From Acidimicrobiaceae bacterium (GTDB taxonomy: Bacteria > Actinomycetota > Acidimicrobiia > Acidimicrobiales > Aldehydirespiratoraceae): a stretch of DNA of 37,995 nucleotides. Positions within the stretch are counted from its first letter, which is position 1. Every line of letters starts with the position of its first letter. The stretch is taken from the NCBI GenBank assembly GCA_028820455.1, contig JAPPJC010000017.1, positions 25,784 through 63,778 on the forward strand, read 5' to 3'. The notes below the pieces were generated by a model. The model was not told the origin of the DNA. It saw only the letters and a program-made list of their open reading frames with translations, and did no database searches. Of this stretch, positions 7,943 to 17,780 are shown in pieces. Position numbers and translations under genes: made by a program.

Positions 7943-9440
7943 ACAATAATCCGGTGGTGGTGAAGAAAATCATAGCTGCTACCATCGGATATTGTGAGCG
8001 CAATGCCAGTTCACGTCGGTAGCGTTCTAAGGCACGGTCGTGCGCTATGACGATACCGATTATGTGCCCTACTACGATGGATGCGGTCTGCACCCAAGCT
8101 ATAAGGGAAGGAGACAAAAAAGTATGGTTAGGTTGGTATGTCGCAGTATCAAACATGTCCCAGGCGCGACCAAATGGATCTGATATGTGCGTTATCAGTT
8201 TCTGCCCATCAAGCAATAGGAAGCTGAAGTAATGCGACACCATGTAAGCCACGCAGATTGGTATTAAAGATGGCACAAACATATCGGCCAATTCTTGCTC
8301 GCTGTCCTCAGTGATCACAGACATGACCTTTACAGCAGTCCGATAGATAAAGAAAGTGATACTTATAGTTAGTAGCAATCCAACCGTGTTATAGGCGGTC
8401 AGTGTCCATCCTTTGTACCGGTACACAAGATCGAGCCAGAAAGACGTGCCTGTTAGACTGTCGAAGGCTGTGGCACCTATCACGATCAACACCACTGCTT
8501 CCGTGCCTGGAAGTACGGATATGTTAGCAAGTCGGGTTAGAGGCCAGCACAAACGCAGCCGGTTGTTGCTGTCATGCTGAAGCGGGCCTATAGCACCAAA
8601 ATATTTGAAGAGAACACCGAAGCCATCCGCGTTGAGGGCCCAGCTTCTACCACGGAAGGCAGCACCTAGAATGATGAATGCCGTGTAAGCAGACAGGAAA
8701 ACTCCTATAGCACGTGGAGAGCCGGAATTGTGATAAGCCAATTCCAGCCACACAAAAACCAACAGCACAGCAGCCGCCCACCAATGGGTGTCGTTTTTCG
8801 GGGTGCGCTGATTCTTGATTTTGAACACGCGGGTTTTCACCCATTCAGCTCCTGTTGCAAAGGTTGACATTGGGTTGAATATCCGCCATACATCACCGGC
8901 CAATATAGACAGCACGGGTATCCCAACCCAAAACAGGATGTAAAACGCAGCTGGTGCTATGTTTACAGACTGATTTATATTGCCGTATAGGGCTGCGAAC
9001 AGTGTTACAAAAAAAGCGGTCAAACCGATAGCACGGGCTGCAACGATTGCAACTTTTTCGAGTGTTCGACTCCATGACTTCACCGCGTAGACACTTGGCA
9101 ACAAGAACGCTGCAACGATTGCAACTTTTTCGAGTGTTCGACTCCGAACCTGTTTGGCTCCCGTACTGTCATCCACAGTGGCTGTTGGTTGAATTGCGAG
9201 TTTGCGATCGGCTAGTTCACGAAGTCGGGGTTTATACCAGAAAAACCCTACCACCAAAAATGAGATGGCTACCGCACAAACCGAACCCCAGACAACACTT
9301 GCAAGCGGTAAAGGCAAATCGGAACGACCGCCCACACCGTGAGCCGCTGCGGGAGCAGCAACAAAAAGCAAAGAGCAACCTACGCTGACAGTAGCTGATA
9401 CTAGATTCGTGGCTATGCGGCTTGGGCGACTGCTGCTCAT
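7926..9440 (-). CDS. Polytopic membrane protein with AHGVGGRSDLPLPL N-terminus (fenitrothion-hydrolase-annotated family by memory; function unknown)
   Basis: 504 aa, many TM segments, signal-like N-terminus; contains an internal 24-codon tandem duplication. Confidence 0.7.
   Translation of the reverse strand: MSSSRPSRIATNLVSATVSVGCSLLFVAAPAAAHGVGGRSDLPLPLASVVWGSVCAVAISFLVVGFFWYKPRLRELADRKLAIQPTATVDDSTGAKQVRSRTLEKVAIVAAFLLPSVYAVKSWSRTLEKVAIVAARAIGLTAFFVTLFAALYGNINQSVNIAPAAFYILFWVGIPVLSILAGDVWRIFNPMSTFATGAEWVKTRVFKIKNQRTPKNDTHWWAAAVLLVFVWLELAYHNSGSPRAIGVFLSAYTAFIILGAAFRGRSWALNADGFGVLFKYFGAIGPLQHDSNNRLRLCWPLTRLANISVLPGTEAVVLIVIGATAFDSLTGTSFWLDLVYRYKGWTLTAYNTVGLLLTISITFFIYRTAVKVMSVITEDSEQELADMFVPSLIPICVAYMVSHYFSFLLLDGQKLITHISDPFGRAWDMFDTATYQPNHTFLSPSLIAWVQTASIVVGHIIGIVIAHDRALERYRRELALRSQYPMVAAMIFFTTTGLLLLFSY
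9037..9145. repeat. 37-bp perfect direct repeat inside the membrane-protein gene (9037-9073, 9109-9145)
   Basis: gctgcaacgattgcaactttttcgagtgttcgactcc twice, offset 72 bp, in frame (SRTLEKVAIVAA duplicated). Confidence 0.95.
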
Positions 9441-9465
9441 AGATTCATGAAGAGATCAGTGAAGT

Positions 9466-10053
9466 TCACGAGGAGTCTGTGAAGTTGACTGTGGTTCCTT
9501 TGAATGCGAATTCCGATGCGGCTTTGCGAGTGTTCGGCTGCTCCATTTTCTGCAGGGGTTCTGGTAGTGTTGTAGGATTACCGAGGTGGCCTATTACAAA
9601 ACCGCATATGATCTTTGCTTCTTCGGGGTTTATGTCGAGCAGTTCGTGGGCATCGTCTACGTGTATTCCACCCATTAGGTGTGCGTATAAGCCGAACATC
9701 GTGGCCTGTATGAGCATTGCCATCGTTGCCGACCCTACGTCGAAGTCACGTGTACGACCCGATCCACCTTCCAAAGTCGTGCGAGCGATCACAAGCCCGA
9801 CCACGGGCGCGCGCTGCGCCCACTGGCGGTTGCGCTCCGTGAAGATGTTGAGGATATCCTGACGGTTTTCGCCGTCGGTTTCGTAAACATAATACCAAGG
9901 CTGCTCGTTGTAGCATGAAGGTGCCCAACGTGCAGCCTCGAAGATTGCGGCCAGTTGTTCCTCTGCTACCGGCCTATTGCTGAAAGACCTTGGCGACCAG
10001 CGGTTCAGGAACACCTCATTCATAAGCGAGGAGTCGGATATTCTTTTGTTCAT
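9466..10053 (-). CDS. Nitroreductase family protein
   Basis: 195 aa; RWSPRSFSNRPV, FEAARWAPSCYNEQPWYYVY, and C-terminal GFVIGHLGNP. Confidence 0.88.
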   Translation of the reverse strand: MNKRISDSSLMNEVFLNRWSPRSFSNRPVAEEQLAAIFEAARWAPSCYNEQPWYYVYETDGENRQDILNIFTERNRQWAQRAPVVGLVIARTTLEGGSGRTRDFDVGSATMAMLIQATMFGLYAHLMGGIHVDDAHELLDINPEEAKIICGFVIGHLGNPTTLPEPLQKMEQPNTRKAASEFAFKGTTVNFTDSS

Positions 10054-10114
10054 ATATTGTCCTTCGTAATTCGAATACCTTGTGTAATCATAACGTAATG
10101 TTTGTCATCCGGTG

Positions 10115-10188
10115 TGGGCGATACTGGACTCGAACCAGTGGCCTCTGCCGCGTGAAGGCAGTGCTCTAACCAACTGAGCTAATCGCCC
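10115..10188 (-). tRNA. tRNA-Val (anticodon CAC)
   Basis: Acceptor GGGCGAT/ATCGCCC, anticodon arm CTGCC-TTCACGC-GGCAG, T arm ACTGG-TTCGAGT-CCAGT. Confidence 0.93.
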
Positions 10189-10334
10189 GCATCAACATCC
10201 TAACAATCTGAGCAACAAAGCTTACAAACAAAAAGTCGCACGTAAAAATCCGCGGCCTATCACACACGCCGACACCACAAGATAGAACACCATAGCAGTC
10301 TTGCTGATAAAAGCGGCAAACGAAAACGGTATCT

Positions 10335-11840
10335 TCAAAGCTTTGTCAAAGCATCGACTAGTCGTTCCAAACCAGCGACACGTGAGCCTTTAACAAGCAC
10401 GGCAGTATCCACGTCCAACCCCCCCAGGTCATTCAAAGCTTCGAGTGCCTCTTCTCGGTTGAGCACGTGAATGATCCTCCCCGAGTTTGAGAAGTCAACA
10501 TACTCGGGGGCATTTGCGGCTATGATTTGCACATTTAATTCAGCTGCCGTAGCAGCGATAGCAGCATGTTCATCGGCAGAATGTTCGCCAAGTTCAGCCA
10601 TTACCCCCAACACAGCTACCCTGCGCTTACAAGGTAACAAAGCCAGAGAATGCAAAGCAGATCTCATCGACAACGGACTAGCGTTATAACAGTCGTTCAA
10701 AATCATGCCGCCACTTGCTGCGTGAACCAAATCCATGCGCAGTGGAGAAAGCACCGGATCAAGTAGGCCCTTCGCCACATTACGGAGCGACACACCAAGC
10801 CGCAGACCAACGGCCGCGGCTGCTAAAGCGTTAACCACAGAATGCAGACCCCGTGCAGCGAGCGTCACCCGAATCTCGTTCACAGAAAAGCCGTTCCTAG
10901 AATTTTCCACTGCACCGCGGTTGACTAAAGTAAAACTCGACGTCAAATCATTATTCATGACTATATTCTCGGCACCTACATCAGCCTCCCCAGAAGTGCC
11001 GAACGTAATGACATCAGCTTCAGTACTACTTGACATTGCCATCACTTCCGGCACATCAGCATTCAGAAATGCCACGCCACCATGCTCAGCCGCCGGCAGA
11101 CATTCGACTAGTTCCCTTTTGGCAGCAGCCACTTCCCGTAGTGATCCGAACTCACTTGTATGAACAAGCCCGACGGTAGTAACCACACCCATGGTAGGTT
11201 TGGCGATATCGCACAAATGTTCAATATGCCCGCTACCCCGCGATCCCATCTCCACAACTACAGCATGAGCATCTGATGCACCGTCAGCTACCACTGACTC
11301 CGGCACCGCCAACAGCGTGAGAGGAACACCGATTTCATTGTTATAAGAATGTCTGCTGGCATGAACTTGTCGGTCATACTGCAATACTGCTGACAGCAAA
11401 TCTTTAGTAGTGGTTTTGCCAACCGAACCCGTAATACCCACAACAGGGGTTTCCCCGATTCGCTTGCGAGCTGACTCCGCCAACAACGTAAGAGCGTCAC
11501 GTGTGTCCTCCACTTCAACGGCAGCAACCGCAACTTTTTCATCAGTAGCAGTCGCAGCTATCGTAGCAATATCACTTGTGAGGCTTAGTCCCTTTTCGGC
11601 TTGAACGATTCTTGCTTCCCGAGCGATGAGATAGGCGCACGCCCCGGCTTTAATGGCTTCCGCAATATAATCATGGCCGTCGCGCTTCGCTACAATAGGC
11701 ACAAACAGCGAGCCTGCGCGCGCTTGGCGGCTGTCTTGAGTGACATTGTCGACTACATTAGCACTGGAATCAGACACAGACAGAAGACAGCCACCTGTTA
11801 TTGCTACAATCTCATCAACAGTGAAACGCACGGTCAGCAA
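10335..11840 (-). CDS. murF: UDP-N-acetylmuramoyl-tripeptide--D-alanyl-D-alanine ligase
   Basis: 501 aa; TQDSRQARAGSLFVPI, GITGSVGKTTTKDLL, YNNEIGVPLTLL, VVVEMGSRGSGHI, NDCYNASPLSM. Confidence 0.93.
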   Translation of the reverse strand: MLTVRFTVDEIVAITGGCLLSVSDSSANVVDNVTQDSRQARAGSLFVPIVAKRDGHDYIAEAIKAGACAYLIAREARIVQAEKGLSLTSDIATIAATATDEKVAVAAVEVEDTRDALTLLAESARKRIGETPVVGITGSVGKTTTKDLLSAVLQYDRQVHASRHSYNNEIGVPLTLLAVPESVVADGASDAHAVVVEMGSRGSGHIEHLCDIAKPTMGVVTTVGLVHTSEFGSLREVAAAKRELVECLPAAEHGGVAFLNADVPEVMAMSSSTEADVITFGTSGEADVGAENIVMNNDLTSSFTLVNRGAVENSRNGFSVNEIRVTLAARGLHSVVNALAAAAVGLRLGVSLRNVAKGLLDPVLSPLRMDLVHAASGGMILNDCYNASPLSMRSALHSLALLPCKRRVAVLGVMAELGEHSADEHAAIAATAAELNVQIIAANAPEYVDFSNSGRIIHVLNREEALEALNDLGGLDVDTAVLVKGSRVAGLERLVDALTKL

Positions 11841-12039
11841 TTACCAACCAGTCAGATTAAAATGCTACTCATCAAGACTGACATCACCAACCGATTTTAA
11901 AGGCATCACAGAAGTTCACAACAGCCTACTCAGCCAGTAGCCACTCCCTCTTCGATTAGTTGCCATAGTCTTTCCCATCTTCATAATCCTTCCCATCATA
12001 TGAGACGACTGCCATTCCGAAAATCAAACATTCCAAAAG

Positions 12040-12190
12040 TTAGGATCATTCAATGGACAGCGGCCGTGCATCTGAATGAATAGCAACCGTATCAGGACTT
12101 GTCATAATTCGGGACTGTCCAATAGCTGCAAGACTTAGGATCATTTGATGAATAGTAGACCTTTTGATGAGTAGTAACCGTATAAGACTC
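12040..12190 (+). repeat. Degenerate duplication of the ddl 5' region
   Basis: ttaggatcatt at 12040 and 12135; atgaatagcaaccgtatcaggact (12076) versus atgagtagtaaccgtataagactc (12167). Confidence 0.65.
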
Positions 12191-13408
12191 GTAATCCTTT
12201 TCGGGGGACGTTCTGCCGAACATGAAGTGTCATGTGTTTCAGCCCGTCATGTGGTCGCAGCCACCGATACCCGCAAATACGAAATCGAACTAATGGGTAT
12301 CACCAAAGAAGGCTGTTGGGTGCAAGTTGCTCAAAGATCACAAAATCCAACAGTCGAACCCAACGAACTGCCTACTGACCTGCAAGCAGTCGGTACCCCA
12401 ATCGATCCCCTGGTTTATCTCACAAGTTTTGCGTCCAAGCAACCAGCATCCAGTGCTCAACCCCAAGGTATCGACTACAAAACCGGAGACGGAGACACAG
12501 TCACTCCCAACATCGAAGAAACTCCCACTATCGTGGTTATGCCTGTTTTGCATGGTCCTATGGGTGAAGACGGCACAGTGCAAGGCCTGTTGGAACTTGT
12601 CGATGTGCCCTACGTGGGATGCGGAGTGCTTGCTTCAGCCGCCTGCATGGACAAGGTAATGACAAAAACTGTCTTGTCTGCAAATGGCATACCCCATACC
12701 CGTTTCCGAAGCATCCGTATCAGCACTAGCACCGACGGCACATCCACCGCACACTCTGAAGCCAAAGCAACAACCAGCCTAGACAACGATCAAGAGTTGC
12801 ACTCTCAAGCTGTGAGTGCTGTGGAGTGTCTAGGTTTACCGTTGTTTGTGAAACCAGCCAATATGGGCTCTTCAATCGGTATATCCAAAGCTTCTACTTT
12901 AAAGGAAGTCAAAAAAGCGGTATCGTTGGCTGCCAACTATGATCGAGTCATAATTTTAGAGGAAGCTGTCAACGCCCGAGAGATTGAAATATCCGTGATG
13001 GGCAATCAGGCATACCTCACCAGCATCCCAGGTGAAATTGTGCCGGGGGCAGAGTTTTACACTTACGACGACAAATACGAGGACGGTGCTGAACTGCTGA
13101 TACCGTCCCCTCTAAGTGTCGATGAGATCAGAACCGTGCAATCTTTAGCTGTTTCTGCTTGCCGTGCACTTCAAGTGGAGGGACTGGCTAGAGTGGATTT
13201 CTTGTATGAGGATGGACGCAACGGACGTGGGAGTCGTGGCTGGTTTGTGAACGAATTGAACACAATGCCGGGATTCACTCCTATCTCAATGTACCCCAAA
13301 TTATGGGATGCCACTGGAATCTCGTACACCGAATTGATCGACCGTTTGATAGGTTTAGCCTTTGAACGTTACCTCAACAAACGTCGACACACTCGCATCG
13401 GCCGTTGA
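12167..13408 (+). CDS. ddl: D-alanine--D-alanine ligase
   Basis: LFGGRSAEHEVSCVSA, VMPVLHGPMGEDGTVQGLLEL, FVKPANMGSSIGISK, RVDFLYE, NELNTMPGFT; ORF track start 12164 (TTG), ATG at 12167. Confidence 0.93.
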   Translation: MSSNRIRLVILFGGRSAEHEVSCVSARHVVAATDTRKYEIELMGITKEGCWVQVAQRSQNPTVEPNELPTDLQAVGTPIDPLVYLTSFASKQPASSAQPQGIDYKTGDGDTVTPNIEETPTIVVMPVLHGPMGEDGTVQGLLELVDVPYVGCGVLASAACMDKVMTKTVLSANGIPHTRFRSIRISTSTDGTSTAHSEAKATTSLDNDQELHSQAVSAVECLGLPLFVKPANMGSSIGISKASTLKEVKKAVSLAANYDRVIILEEAVNAREIEISVMGNQAYLTSIPGEIVPGAEFYTYDDKYEDGAELLIPSPLSVDEIRTVQSLAVSACRALQVEGLARVDFLYEDGRNGRGSRGWFVNELNTMPGFTPISMYPKLWDATGISYTELIDRLIGLAFERYLNKRRHTRIGR

Positions 13409-13573
13409 GTTTACAGCCGATAAGCTGCAACAAGTGCAAATGCAACCAACATTCATTCCAGCCCATTCAGTTGTTCAGCAAGCAAAACACAACAAAACCA
13501 GACAGACACAAACACCAAGCAGAAAAAACACAAACAATATCCAACGTAAGTAGGAGCACAAAGAATTATCACC

Positions 13574-15916
13574 GTGATTGTTGAGTCGTTGACAGGAAAG
13601 CGAATACTGATAACAGGAGCTACCGGGTTCCTGGGCACGGCACTAGTGGAACGCTTGTTGCGTTGCATACCCGAATGTGAGCTGGTATTGATGGTGCGCC
13701 CTGGAAGACATGGCGCAACCGAGCGTGTGAAGCGAGACATTTTACGAAACGAAGCGTTCAAACAACTCCGCGTTGCCTGCTCACAAACCGATGAAACTTT
13801 TGAAGAAACGATCAAGAGACGGATTCATGCTGTGGCTGGTGATGTCAGCATCGACGGACTCGGTCTTGACAGTGCGGGACGAGATTTGCTCGCTAGTTGT
13901 GATATCGCAATTCACGCGGCGGCTACTGTCAGTTTCGACTCAGCTTTAGACGACGCAGTAGAAGTCAACCTGCTTGGACCGAAACGGATAGCCGATGTCT
14001 TGCGAGAAGTCTGTTCACCAGCTCATCTTGTCTGCGTGTCAACCTGTTATGTGGCCGGCAACCAACGCGGTGCAGCTTACGAACAACTTATCACCGAATC
14101 CCCCTTTTTTGTCAAGGTAGACTGGCAGTACGAAGTAACTTGTGCACGTCAAGCACGTAACAACGCAGAACAAAACAGCCGTCTACCCAAACGCCTCGCC
14201 TCTTTCAAGGCTCAAGCACGGCGTGAACTAGGTGCAGCTGGAAGACCTGCTCTAGCAAACAAAACAGAAAGCCTACGCCAGCGTTGGGTTAAAGACACTA
14301 TGGTTAAAGCAGGTCGAGCCCGTGCCAGCAGTCTCGGCTATCCAGATGCGTACGCTTTCACTAAAGCTTTAGGCGAACAAGCACTTATCGAAACAAGAGA
14401 TGGCCTGCCTATCAGTATTGTTCGGCCATCTATAATCGAATCCGCCTTGGTTGAGCCTCGCCCCGGGTGGATTAGAGGTTTTCGCATGGCTGAACCGGTG
14501 ATCGCAGCCTATGCTCGAGGCTTGCTCAAAGAATTCCCTGGTGTACCGGAAGGAATCATCGATGTCGTCCCAGTTGATCTCGTGGTATCCGCAATTCTGG
14601 CTGTAGCAGCTAGAGGGCCGCTTCATACCGGTCCTGATGTGACACAAATAGCCAGTGGATCCATTAATCCACTCAAATATGCACAACTTGTGGACTTAGT
14701 GCGTAACTGGTTCATCAAACATCCCGTCTACGATGAACATGATCAACCCATAAGCGTGCCAGAATGGTCATTCCCCGGACGTGGAAGAGTTACCAAACAA
14801 CTAAAAAAAGTTCAGCTTCTATTGGAAACCGCAGACCGTGTCTTGACTTTACTGCCACTGCGAGGACGCTACGCAGAGATGAGTGTCAACCTGGACGAAC
14901 AGCGCGCTCTTTTGGAAAGGGCGAAGGAATATGTGGAACTCTACGGTGCTTACGCAGAATGCGAAGCCATCTACCAGCTTGACCGGTTAATGGAGTTATG
15001 GGAAACATTGGACAGTGAAGACCGAGCTAATTTTTGTTTTCACCCTTCGGTGATCAACTGGTCAAACTACGTGCAGAACATCCACTTACCATCCATGGTC
15101 GTTCAAGCTCGTTTGAAAATGACCGCCAACACTCACAGCAAAAAATCTCACTCTCACACAGATCGCAGGCGACTTCAAGTGATGAGTCCACAGCGCCATC
15201 TTGCGGTTTTCGATCTTGAAAACACGTTGATCGCATCTAATGTAGTAGCCAGTTACGCCTGGTTAGCCACACGTGAACTCGACGATTTGGAACGTGTCGT
15301 GTTCACCATCAAAGCACTTAAAGAAATACCCCGGCTGCTGGCTTTAGATCGTAAAGATCGCAGTGACTTCCTCCGCTACTTTTATCGTCGTTTTGAAAAA
15401 GCACCTGTCGATTTGATAGCAACCGAATGCCGCGAAATGCTTAGTGACTTGCTTATCAAAAAATCTTTTCCACAAGGATTGCGGCGAGTGCGCGAACACC
15501 GTCAAGCAGGCCATACCACTCTGCTTATCACTGGTGCGCTGGACTTTGTAGTAGAGCCTTTGCGTCCACTTTTCAACCATGTGATCGCAGCGGAAATGGA
15601 TGTCAAGGATGGCTGTTATAACGGCCACCTACTAAGTGCTCCACCTACAGGGGAGTCTCGCTATCAGGTGCTTTTGGAGTTTGCGCGTGACCACAACTGT
15701 GACCTGAGAGAATCCGTGGCATACGCGGATAGCACATCCGACTTGCCAATGCTGGAGGCAGTGGGTTTTCCGGTGGCTGTCAATCCTGAAATCAAACTAG
15801 CATCATTAGCCCGGCGCAGAGGATGGTTGATAGAGAATTGGTCTACAAGCGCAGGAACACCGAATAAGCTCATACCTCTAGCTCCAAGACAAAAACACCG
15901 CACGTGTCACAGCTAG
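13574..15916 (+). CDS. Fused fatty-acyl-CoA reductase-like (NAD-binding_4/SDR) and HAD-IB family protein
   Basis: 780 aa; N-terminal ILITGATGFLGTALVERLLR plus YAFTKALGEQ (YxxxK); C-terminal HAD region VFDLENTLI...YADSTSDLPMLEAVG. Confidence 0.85.
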   Translation: MIVESLTGKRILITGATGFLGTALVERLLRCIPECELVLMVRPGRHGATERVKRDILRNEAFKQLRVACSQTDETFEETIKRRIHAVAGDVSIDGLGLDSAGRDLLASCDIAIHAAATVSFDSALDDAVEVNLLGPKRIADVLREVCSPAHLVCVSTCYVAGNQRGAAYEQLITESPFFVKVDWQYEVTCARQARNNAEQNSRLPKRLASFKAQARRELGAAGRPALANKTESLRQRWVKDTMVKAGRARASSLGYPDAYAFTKALGEQALIETRDGLPISIVRPSIIESALVEPRPGWIRGFRMAEPVIAAYARGLLKEFPGVPEGIIDVVPVDLVVSAILAVAARGPLHTGPDVTQIASGSINPLKYAQLVDLVRNWFIKHPVYDEHDQPISVPEWSFPGRGRVTKQLKKVQLLLETADRVLTLLPLRGRYAEMSVNLDEQRALLERAKEYVELYGAYAECEAIYQLDRLMELWETLDSEDRANFCFHPSVINWSNYVQNIHLPSMVVQARLKMTANTHSKKSHSHTDRRRLQVMSPQRHLAVFDLENTLIASNVVASYAWLATRELDDLERVVFTIKALKEIPRLLALDRKDRSDFLRYFYRRFEKAPVDLIATECREMLSDLLIKKSFPQGLRRVREHRQAGHTTLLITGALDFVVEPLRPLFNHVIAAEMDVKDGCYNGHLLSAPPTGESRYQVLLEFARDHNCDLRESVAYADSTSDLPMLEAVGFPVAVNPEIKLASLARRRGWLIENWSTSAGTPNKLIPLAPRQKHRTCHS

Positions 15917-15988
15917 CGTACCCGTTTGTTTCGAACATAAACGAACAAACCAAACCCCCAGACAAAAACACCGCACGTGTCAGCTAGT
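15887..15988. repeat. Direct repeat agacaaaaacaccgcacgtgtca(ca)gctag at 15887-15916 and 15960-15987
   Basis: About 28-30 bp copies differing by a 2-nt indel; first copy spans the stop codon of the upstream gene. Confidence 0.92.
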
Positions 15989-16148
15989 ATCTACCATGAC
16001 ATTGCCTCATCGAACTGTCTCATGAACCGCACGAATCACACTGAGCCACACCGGGTCATAGCCGATAGAACCCCGAACAAAAGATCCATCTCGCACTTTA
16101 CTACAATTCACTCTTACCATACTTCTACTGTAAGGACTGCATAATTCC

Positions 16149-17762
16149 ATGGCCACGCAACACCGTCACACTCCACGCCCGGGTTTAGTGTTGGAGGTGG
16201 ATCGCTCCACCCCACCGGTGATGTTCCACCACGGTGAAGGTTTCCGTTTAGAGAAACTTCCCCCAGGACGTAGTCGCGTGATCTACCCTGCAGAACCGAA
16301 AACAGGAATAGCAGACCCGGACAATGCCATCCGTCAGGCACTCCTGAACCCCATCGATGAAGACCCTCTGCCTTCATTGATGCGGCCGAGCATGCGGCTT
16401 ACCATTGCTTTTGACGATCTTTCGCTGCCGCTGCCTCCGATGCGTCGCCCGGACATTCGCCAGAGAATCATTGAGCAAGTTTTGGACATAGCAGCCGAAG
16501 CAGGAGTAGATGACGTGCATCTGATAGCTGCTTTGGCGTTACACCGCCGTATGACAGAAAACGAGTTGCGTCACGCTTTGGGTGACCGTGTTTATGATGC
16601 TTTCGCTCCACAAGGTGCTCTTTACAACCACGATGCCGAAGACTCTCATGGGATGGTCACCTTAGGCTACACTTCACATGATGAGATAGTGAGAATGAAC
16701 CGCCGTGCTGCTGAAAGCGACCTACTGGTCTACGTGAATATCAATCTGGTGTCGATGGATGGCGGATGGAAATCAACGGCCACCGGTTTGGCAGACTACC
16801 AGGCACTGCGACACCATCACAATGTTGCCGCCCTGCAACAATCCCGTTCATTCATGGATAGGCACCGTTCGGAACTTCACCACTCGAATTGGAGGCAAGG
16901 TGCCGTGATAGATGCCCACGGCCCACGTATTTTCCAAATCGAAACCACCGTCAACAACAACACTTTCGGCCGTTCCGGGCCTTTAGCAGTTTTGCAGAAA
17001 CGTGAATGGGAGTGGACATTCAAAGACCGTGTGTCTTGCATGGCTATGTCGAAATCCCTTAAAGTGACGCCCCCAGCGATACAGCGTGCCATATTCCAGG
17101 CTTGGCGTGCTCCTTACGAACTAACTTCCGTACAAGCTGGAGCAGTTGAAGCTGTACATGAACGCACCACCGAGAACGTCTTGGCGCAGCATCTAGTGCC
17201 GGTAGAAGGACAAACAGACGTAGTGACTATGGGGCTTCCCTACATATGTCCATACAACGTTAACTCAACCATGAATCCAATCCTGGTTATGTGTCTTGGG
17301 CTAGGATATTTCTTCAATCTTTACCGTGGTAAGCCAGTGGTACGCCCAGGAGGGGTGGCCATTATGAGCCACCCGACTCGTCCGGAGTTCCACCCTGTTC
17401 ATCATCCCAGCTATATCGACTTTTTCGAACAGCTGCTAGCAGAAACCACCGATCCCGCTGAACTTGAAGCCAAATACGAGCAGCAGTTCGCGACAGATGA
17501 ATGGTATATACATCTATACCGTAACAGCTACGCTTACCATGGCGTTCATCCTTTTTACATGTGGTACTGGGGGGCACACGCCTTGCAGCATTTGGGTCGT
17601 GTGATAATCGTGGGTGGTGACACCGCAGCTGTCAGAAGGCTTGGGTTCCAACCAGCTTCCACTTTGGCAGACGCTTTGGAGATGGCAGCCGATGTGGTGG
17701 GGTCACAACCAACTATAACCCATCTACACAACCCTCCGATTCTTATGACAGACATGGCCTAA
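16149..17762 (+). CDS. LarA/DUF2088-like protein (lactate racemase-related)
   Basis: 537 aa; FDDLSLPLPP, ALALHRRMTENELRHALGDRV, YNHDAEDSHGMVTLGYT, NINLVSMDGGWKSTATG, LRHHHN. Confidence 0.72.
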   Translation: MATQHRHTPRPGLVLEVDRSTPPVMFHHGEGFRLEKLPPGRSRVIYPAEPKTGIADPDNAIRQALLNPIDEDPLPSLMRPSMRLTIAFDDLSLPLPPMRRPDIRQRIIEQVLDIAAEAGVDDVHLIAALALHRRMTENELRHALGDRVYDAFAPQGALYNHDAEDSHGMVTLGYTSHDEIVRMNRRAAESDLLVYVNINLVSMDGGWKSTATGLADYQALRHHHNVAALQQSRSFMDRHRSELHHSNWRQGAVIDAHGPRIFQIETTVNNNTFGRSGPLAVLQKREWEWTFKDRVSCMAMSKSLKVTPPAIQRAIFQAWRAPYELTSVQAGAVEAVHERTTENVLAQHLVPVEGQTDVVTMGLPYICPYNVNSTMNPILVMCLGLGYFFNLYRGKPVVRPGGVAIMSHPTRPEFHPVHHPSYIDFFEQLLAETTDPAELEAKYEQQFATDEWYIHLYRNSYAYHGVHPFYMWYWGAHALQHLGRVIIVGGDTAAVRRLGFQPASTLADALEMAADVVGSQPTITHLHNPPILMTDMA

Positions 17763-17780
17763 ACCTTCATTGGAACTGCT

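Noticed and set aside
9459-9490. Duplication across the nitroreductase stop codon (aacttcac[a/t]ga twice)
   Set aside because: Similar in position to the stronger 3'-end duplications, but only about 11 bp with a mismatch, so it could be chance.
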